Shown piece by piece: positions 58,001 to 64,000 of a stretch of DNA of 64,000 bases (position 1 is its first letter; every line of letters starts with the position of its first letter). Origin of the DNA: Druceiella hillmani (Eukaryota > Arthropoda > Insecta > Lepidoptera > Hepialidae). The position numbers and the translations under genes were made by a program. The stretch lies in contig JAYKKI010000015.1 in NCBI GenBank assembly GCA_039881145.1, forward strand, positions 30,297,001 to 30,361,000. The letters are read 5' to 3'. Under the pieces are notes generated by a model. The model was not told the origin of the DNA, did no database searches, and saw only the letters and a program-made list of their open reading frames with translations.

Positions 58001-59049
58001 TACGCGCTGCTGTATGCACATCTGTCTGTGTGTGTGTCTGTCTATGTGTGCATCCTTTGACACAGGGCTGGAAGGGCATTGCTGCTTGCTTCGCATGTCG
58101 TTCTGCAATGACTTCAACCTCCTAAAGGCAGTACCTATGATGGCCACATTTATCTTTATCTCCCTATGAACGTTTGCGTTCGGATCACTCCAGCAGAGCC
58201 CTGGTTGCTGGAGTAAGGCTACTACATACACCTGGAGTGGGACCTAATGCCCCAAGGGAACTGTTTGTGACGCCGTATCCCCGATGCCATGCAGTCCTCG
58301 GCATGGTATCATGACATCTTGACTTGGGGTGTATTGTACAGTTTTGTTGTTTGTGTGTAGGAGCGAGCATTCTCCTATCTACAGATGGAGATGTGCCCTG
58401 TAGCAGTATCACCTCAGCCTCGGGAAGTGTGTGCGTATGTCTACGTATATGTATCTGTCTGTCTGTACGTGTCTGTCGTCTGTCTGTGTGTGCCTGTATG
58501 TGTGTGCTGTGATTTTTTTAATAGGTATAGGATAGTTCTGTCCAGGGCGGGAGCCTTCTTGTTCCCTAGTCTATTACACACGTCCATCTATTTTGCCTGA
58601 GTAATGAGAGGAATTTCTTCTTTTTCAGTTCTAAAGTTCGGTCCACTGTGTGTGTGTGTGTGCGCGTGCGTGGGTGTGAGTGTGTGTGAGTGAGTGTGAG
58701 TGCATGCGTGCGTGCGCATAGATAGAAATTTTATTTTACTTAAACATTACTAAACTTGTTCAGTCTTTATTTTACCCGTTGTTAAGAATCTGTATTATAA
58801 TTTTGTTAATTCTAATCATATCCTTTTTTATTTCTAGGTGAAACAATAAGGTTCCGCGTTACAAGTGAAGCTTTTGAAGAAACGTTGCCTTTAGGTCCTC
58901 CTGGTAGTAATTGTGTTTCTCAACCGGTTGCTCCGTACCGACTCACGGGTAGTATCAACGAGCCAGGTCTTGGACTTCTCTCTTGGTGGGAAGGAACAAG
59001 TGCTGATTATCCAGCAGATGATCAAGAATATGGTGCAGATGCAGAATAA
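55016..59049 (+). CDS. POLR3H: RNA polymerase III subunit RPC8 (RPC25)
   Basis: RPB7-family stalk subunit of RNA polymerase III, partner of CRCP/RPC9, needed for initiation. Four exons: 55016-55126, 55215-55398, 55690-55830 and 58838-59049. All are GT-AG, all phases close, and the product is 215 aa (human about 204). Seen: N-terminal [91 protein letters not shown] (S1-like domain), [28 protein letters not shown] and [17 protein letters not shown]. The tail after LLSWW runs about 18 residues and is acidic (ending [10 protein letters not shown]), longer than in vertebrates. The start matches the conserved MFVL end. The last intron (3 kb) holds a mariner and a GC-rich repeat. AATAAA at 59150-59155 follows the stop by about 100 bp. 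Confidence 0.96.
56675..57878 (-). mobile_element. Mariner transposon, inactive
   Basis: About 1.2 kb with terminal inverted repeats: TTAGGTTGGCAACAAATAAA at the left and, reversed, TTAGGTTGGCAACTAATAAA at the right. A TA duplication flanks each end (56673-56674 and 57879-57880). The minus strand carries a transposase full of stops and frameshifts. Readable parts include [17 protein letters not shown] (catalytic-domain NARPH motif) and [14 protein letters not shown] text over two frames, and the C-terminal end with [19 protein letters not shown] sequence. Fits the mariner family by size and motifs. Located in the last POLR3H intron, antisense to the gene. Confidence 0.9.
56862..56898. repeat. 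15-bp perfect inverted repeat inside the mariner
   Basis: TTCGACTTTGAGATG at 56862-56876 and its exact reverse complement at 56884-56898 (7-nt loop), inside the 3' part of the transposase reading. A functional mariner gene would encode one copy of this stretch, so one arm appears to be a local inverted copy. Confidence 0.85.
57900..58735. repeat. GC-richer repeat block enclosed by (TG)n/(CTGTG)n arrays
   Basis: 57900-58052 is a TGTGTCTGTCTGTG-type array, 58420-58510 a second and 58645-58720 a third (GTGTGTGAGTGAGTG). Between them, 58053-58420 is unusually GC-rich for this window (for example CCAGCAGAGCCCTGGTTGC, CCAAGGGAACTGTTTGTG) and low in stops. It looks like part of a moderately old repeat, perhaps a LINE 5' region, but I cannot name it. 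POLR3H intron. Confidence 0.5.
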
Positions 59050-60649
59050 AGAAATATTAAATACAATCTTTTTTTTCTTTTAAGTTTTAAAGATGTAATA
59101 ATTTTTCAATTATAATAATTATTCAGTAGCCACAATATCCTATTATCAAAATAAACACAAGTAATTTAAATAAAGTAAATGTGTAGATAATAATTTTACT
59201 GTCTATGAAATAGATTAGGCTAGGTATGATTGTCATTTTACCAATCAATATCAAAAATATCGATAATATATCAGAGTTATTTCGTATTTAATACTATATA
59301 TTTATTTAAATCAATATTTCTGAGAGGAGATATACCCTTAACCTTACCTAGATTTCAGAGCTGTATCCAGAAAAATTATTAAAAACTTTGAACTAGCAAG
59401 ATTAGATTGTAAACCATAAAAATGATAAAGAAAACATTGGAAAAATTGTTCGTTATAAAGAACAACAGAAAATGAAACTTAAAACTAAAGACAGTTCAAC
59501 AAAAATTAACAGAATTGATATTATATTTAATTGCAAGTATTTAAGCAGCATAATGACTATGAAATGTGATGTTATAAAAATTAATTTAAATCATCTGGAA
59601 CACAAATTTTGTTCTCCATATTAACAAAAATTAATCTTCTAAATATAACAGAACTAATGATAGAAGGAAAATAAATTTCAAAATTATATAAGAGCATAAG
59701 AGGTACCGGAAAGTTTTTTGGTATTACGAGCAAATCGTAAGGAAAAATCTAAGCAATATAGTTCCAATCTTAATCTATAATGAGAGTAAATTTTTCAGAT
59801 TTTTAAATTAATTATTTTTTAAAACTTTGTGAATCTAATGCCATCTGTATGTATACATGATTTTGATTTAACAAGCCGCTGTGTTATACTTAAACAAAAA
59901 ATGTGATGCGACTGGAAACAAAGCACCTAATGAATTCCAATCTAACCAATTGTAGTAAATGTAAATGACAAGATTGATATTGGCGCTGACATTTTCACCT
60001 AATCTAAAAGTCTTGCATGCAAATGTATAAAATTTTTCATCGACCAGATCAGCATTGGCATTATATAGGTGTTAAGTAACTTGAAAATACCCATAATCGG
60101 ATAATGGGCAGAGCTCTTATCCACCTTTCCATCTACTATTGGGAATACAAGTAAAGGCAAAAAATCAACATGTTTCAGTCATTATTTTTCAATAATTTAA
60201 TATCTTATTTACAATATTAATTCAATATCTTGCTAAGTCTGAACACCATATGATGATCACAACGTGGGTACAGCCTTCGGCCAGCTGAACAATTGTAGCA
60301 ATGCTATTTTACTTCAAGCTTGAGTGTCAAAATTTATTTATGTTTTAATTTATCTACTTTGAATATGTCCTCTTATCAAAATACAATTATTAGCTGATGA
60401 AAAACCTTCCAGCAGACCTGTCCCTATCCAACAGCATAGGAACTATGCTTTTGAAGTGAGCATGTAATCGTTTTCGTATGCATTCTCCGTAATAAGAGTG
60501 TGCTTTTTGCAGCTGGTGTGTCTCGCATGTCAACAATTGTAAGTAAGTTGGGGAAAGTTGGTTAATTATTTACATTTACAAATTTTGTTTACCTTCTGTT
60601 CAATTTACTTTCGATAAAGTTAAGCTAAATAATAATTCATATCTTTCTA
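59050..60649. other. AT-rich spacer after POLR3H
   Basis: Apart from the AATAAA at 59150-59155 for POLR3H, I see no gene, RNA or clear repeat. Confidence 0.5.
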
Positions 60650-62110
60650 CGGTGCTACAACCCTTTGTGGATCTTGGCCTCTTCCACAGTTGCTCTCTAC
60701 CTGACTCGATTATTTGCCTCTCTTCTCCAATTGGTAAACTTTCTCATCCTGAGGTCTTCCTCCACACAATCAATCCATTATTTCCTAGACCTGCCTTTTG
60801 GTCTCTTGCAGTATCCATCTAGTCATAATTTTTGCAGCCCTGTTGTCTCATTTTTTCCAGATGGCCTGCCCATTTTAGACGCTGTGACTTACAGAACCTA
60901 ACAAGGGTCTCTTGCCCTGTCAGTGCTTCCAGTTCATGGTTCGTCCGTATACAATATTGTGTTATCCATCAAATATTTTTCTGAGTACTTTAAAAAATGG
61001 CAAGCATTGTTCATCTCTGGTTAAAGCCCAAGTTTCACATGAGTAAGTCACAACAGGTCTTATGACAGTCCAATAGATACTTCGATGCTGTGCTTAGGAG
61101 ATTTGAGCCATGTGTAGAAATATTTGTTGCCCACTGTAATCCTAGCTTTTACCTTTTCCTCAACCTTGTTCTGAGTAATTCTCGACTTTCAGGATGGTGT
61201 CACTTCTGACAAAAATATTTGAAGGTGACCTAAGCTGTCTCCTTGTCACAAGGTATATAGTTTTAAAGGCGTTCACATAAAGCCCAAAAGTTTACACTTC
61301 TGTCTCGAAATTTGGTCATTCAACTTTTAGACCTGCTGGTGGTGAGCACTATGTCTTCAGCATACGCTGCACAATTTGGGAGTTTGTAAAGTTGATCAAC
61401 CTCTTGATGTTTAGCCTTTGAGTGATAGCCTCCAGAACAAGATTGAAGACTACAGTTGATAGTGCATCGCTTTGTTTGACTCCGGAGTGGATTTCAAATG
61501 GGCTCTGACAATTTGTTCTTTATTGTTATGACGGCCTTGGAGTGTTTCAGGTCACTTCAACGAGGCACGCTAGCTTACAGCACTAGCACTCCGAGCACCA
61601 TCATATTGAAGCGGATCTATGTACAGCTAACGCTATCAAATGCTTGCTTGAAGTTGACAAACATATGGTGGAGGTCTGTGTAGTACTCGTAACTTTTTTC
61701 TAGCATTTGGTGCAGTAGGTGGATCTGATATAGGCATGATGATTGCAGAATTCCAATCTTCAGGCATTTGCTCTTCCCAAATCTTATTGACAAAGAGTTG
61801 CTCTTCAAGGTTACAGAATGGAGGCAAGATGTTAGGTGTCTCCAGTTCATTAAGTGCTCATGCCATCACTTTACCACATCCGAATTTTCAATGAAAAGGT
61901 TACCTGTCTTATCTTGACATGCGCTAGTTCTAGGCTGGAATCCGTTTCGTAAGCTGTTTATACTCATATGGAAAGGTCTGGTGTAAATTCTCTCTCTTAG
62001 ATCCTCCAGCTCTCTTATTTTATTGTTTTCTTCTTCGTTTTAGCCATTTTTCTGCATCTGTCCCTCTCCATCTTATAGAGCTCTTTATCTTCATCATTTT
62101 CACTCTGCAA
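60650..62110 (-). mobile_element. Decayed LINE reverse-transcriptase fragment
   Basis: Minus strand, broken by many stops and frameshifts. From 62110 downward: a charged helix region (KELYKMERDRCRKMAK-like), DKTGNLFIENSDVVKW, IWEEQMPEDWNSAIIMPI (a typical LINE RT palm-entry motif), then after a deletion YTDLHHMFVNFKQAFDSV (RT motif with FKQAFDS), FEIHSGVKQSDALS, and near 60850 LKWAGHLEKM (C-terminal motif). The motifs fit RTE/Jockey-group LINEs of the kind common in insects; clade not certain. Not the same family as the I-type copies. Confidence 0.7.
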
Positions 62111-64000
62111 GTCCTTCAATCTCACTTCGTTTTTTTACTTAAAGGTTTCTATTTCTTTGTCAAACTATTCTACCTTCTTACTCCCTTCCTTCCTCTATAG
62201 TATTAGTAATTAATATAAAGAAATCTATTTACATTTTCTAATGTTAGCACTGCATTGTTTCTGTCCACTATGCGAAAGTGAAATCTGTTTATGAAGGCAT
62301 ATACTGAGTGATTTTAAAAATGTTTGCTGTGGAGTTTTAATTTAATATTTTAAAATTCCATTATCCACTTCAATCACACCTACAAATTGTCACAGTCAAG
62401 GTTTTATCTACTTCTAAAATGGAAAGTTGTGTTTTACCCTCTTTGAGAAATGAGAAGTATGAAAAAATATAATGAGAATGAACACTGTAATTACATAGTT
62501 CTATCAACAGAATAGTCTCTGCAACCTCTATTCAAAATAAAAAGATAAGGACTTTTTTCATTATTGCATTAATTTGTTATCTACCAGGCATCACATACAT
62601 TTAGCAGATACAGATCTGAAATATTTATAATATAACTATTAGAACCAACAATCAAAAATATCTTAACCTAAGATACTTATGAATTTTTGGTATAAGTAGT
62701 TACAATTTTTTTTAACATAAAAATAAGTTCCATCCAGAATTAACATGGGCTCAGAAATGAAAAGGTTTTGTATTGCTTTTTCTTCCCAACTAATATGACT
62801 TATTCCTAAATTCTGGAGTAGAGTTTTGATTTAATTACTCTACCATTCCTAATTAAACGCTTTAGGGTTCTTCTGGAATCCTTAAATGAGATGAAACATG
62901 GTATATTTAATGATAGGGCAATTTTTTAGTCACTATCTCCTATTGTTAACTTCTTTTTTAGCTATTTCATGCAACATGCCACAAATTTGTTGTTTTGTAA
63001 AACCACACCAACACCGGACAGCTTTGTTTATTTTCTTAATTACATTTCACCTGATTTCTCAATAAGGAGGCAAATTCTTCAATGTGTGTACAGTATTTTC
63101 TATTTGCTTCATTATATCTCCCAGAAGTATTATGAAAATGACACCTGTAAATATGCCAATACGTAAAAATTTAATTGACAGAGGACGCTAACTGTCGATG
63201 TTATAAGCACAGACAGCCTTTCATGTTTATTAGACCCAGGGTAAATAAATGTTTAGGACTGGTTGGAGCCCTGATATATTTAGACAAAAATGTAGGCAAC
63301 ATTTTTGTATTTTTATGATCCGTCTTTACACATAAGTTTGAGAATGATATGGAATTTATTTCCTCTCTAATTTATTAAAGACAAGTTTGAAAAATACACA
63401 AAATCTCTGGGTGTTAGAATCTGGTTAAATTAATATTATTCCGATTGACTTAAAGAATAATTTCAAGATACAGACAAGTGCGTAGGTCTTCTTTATATTT
63501 ATTCTAACCTACATTTTGTTTGTTTTTTTTTCTATATATATTTTCGATTCGTTAAATTTATTAATGGATTTTGTCTTTGTTTCCATTTCGACTCAATCAC
63601 GTTTACCTTTTCTCGTGTCTTTAACCACAAGTTAATAAAATAATCCATTGCTATTTGGGATTTATAGCGTTTTTGTGCGTTTGCATTCTTGTTTCTAACA
63701 GCCTAGTTCAATTGTAGTAAATGAAACCGAAATTTCACCTATATTTTTACTTTATTCTAGAATATGAAAACACCATTGTGATATTCTAAGTGAATTACGG
63801 TTCAATTTGATCCTATAAAAAAAATTCCTTGCCTAGATATTCATTCAGATTGTGCAGGTTTTGGAACTTATTTAATTTCAATAGCATCTTGAGTATCCAT
63901 TCTGCAATTATATTTCTTATGCGTGTTTCTCTTTCTTTAGTTTCATTTCATATTCTACGAGACTTTATTCAGAGAGTGCCCACCATTCGTACATATATGG
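62111..64000. other. AT-rich spacer to the right edge, nothing identified
   Basis: Only short ORFs without recognisable domains; no RNA gene or transposon end that I can support. Confidence 0.5.

Noticed and set aside
57799..58231. Cys/Val-rich and Thr/His-rich ORFs
   Set aside because: Low-complexity translations of the TGTGTCTG array.

Overview
The window is eukaryotic, very AT-rich nuclear DNA, most likely from an insect or another arthropod. The evidence is four animal housekeeping or meiotic genes split by short-to-medium GT-AG introns, (TA)n arrays, a mariner element, and I-type, Jockey-type and Ty3/Gypsy retrotransposons, with no bacterial-style operons. I cannot place it in an order from sequence alone.

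Layout: (1) 1-6177, minus strand: the 5' part of a MEIOB-like gene (meiosis-specific OB-fold protein), six exons visible, running off the left edge. (2) 6184-8636: spacer with a TA array and a scrap of an I-type LINE. (3) 8637-15474, plus strand: complete POLD2 (DNA polymerase delta small subunit), eight exons, 437 aa, all splice phases closing. (4) 15544-35046, minus strand: complete ENOX (ecto-NOX disulfide-thiol exchanger 1/2 family), nine coding exons, 661 aa. Its stop codon lies 69 bp from the POLD2 stop. The ENOX introns hold two MITEs of one family next to TA arrays, a tRNA-type SINE, a 5'-truncated Jockey-like LINE, a possible cassette exon and two weak candidate nested spliced ORFs. 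(5) 35222-54880: a 19.7-kb transposon island. It is bounded by two copies of one I-clade LINE in inverted orientation and filled with LINE scraps and two opposed pieces of a Gypsy element. (6) 55016-59049, plus strand: complete POLR3H (RNA polymerase III subunit RPC8/RPC25), four exons, 215 aa, with a dead mariner in its last intron. (7) 59050-64000: mostly AT-rich spacer with a decayed LINE on the minus strand (60650-62110).

The genes do not form a pathway: MEIOB acts in meiotic recombination, POLD2 in replication, POLR3H in Pol III transcription, and ENOX is a redox/RRM protein. Exon boundaries were worked out by hand from splice sites, phase continuity and family resemblance; no transcript data or database search was available.

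The most unusual pattern is a scatter of short-loop inverted repeats (arms 11-48 bp, mostly perfect, unrelated to each other) across the window, including one inside the mariner gene. They look like products of local template switching, or possibly of fold-back artefacts. I found no convincing wholly new system.
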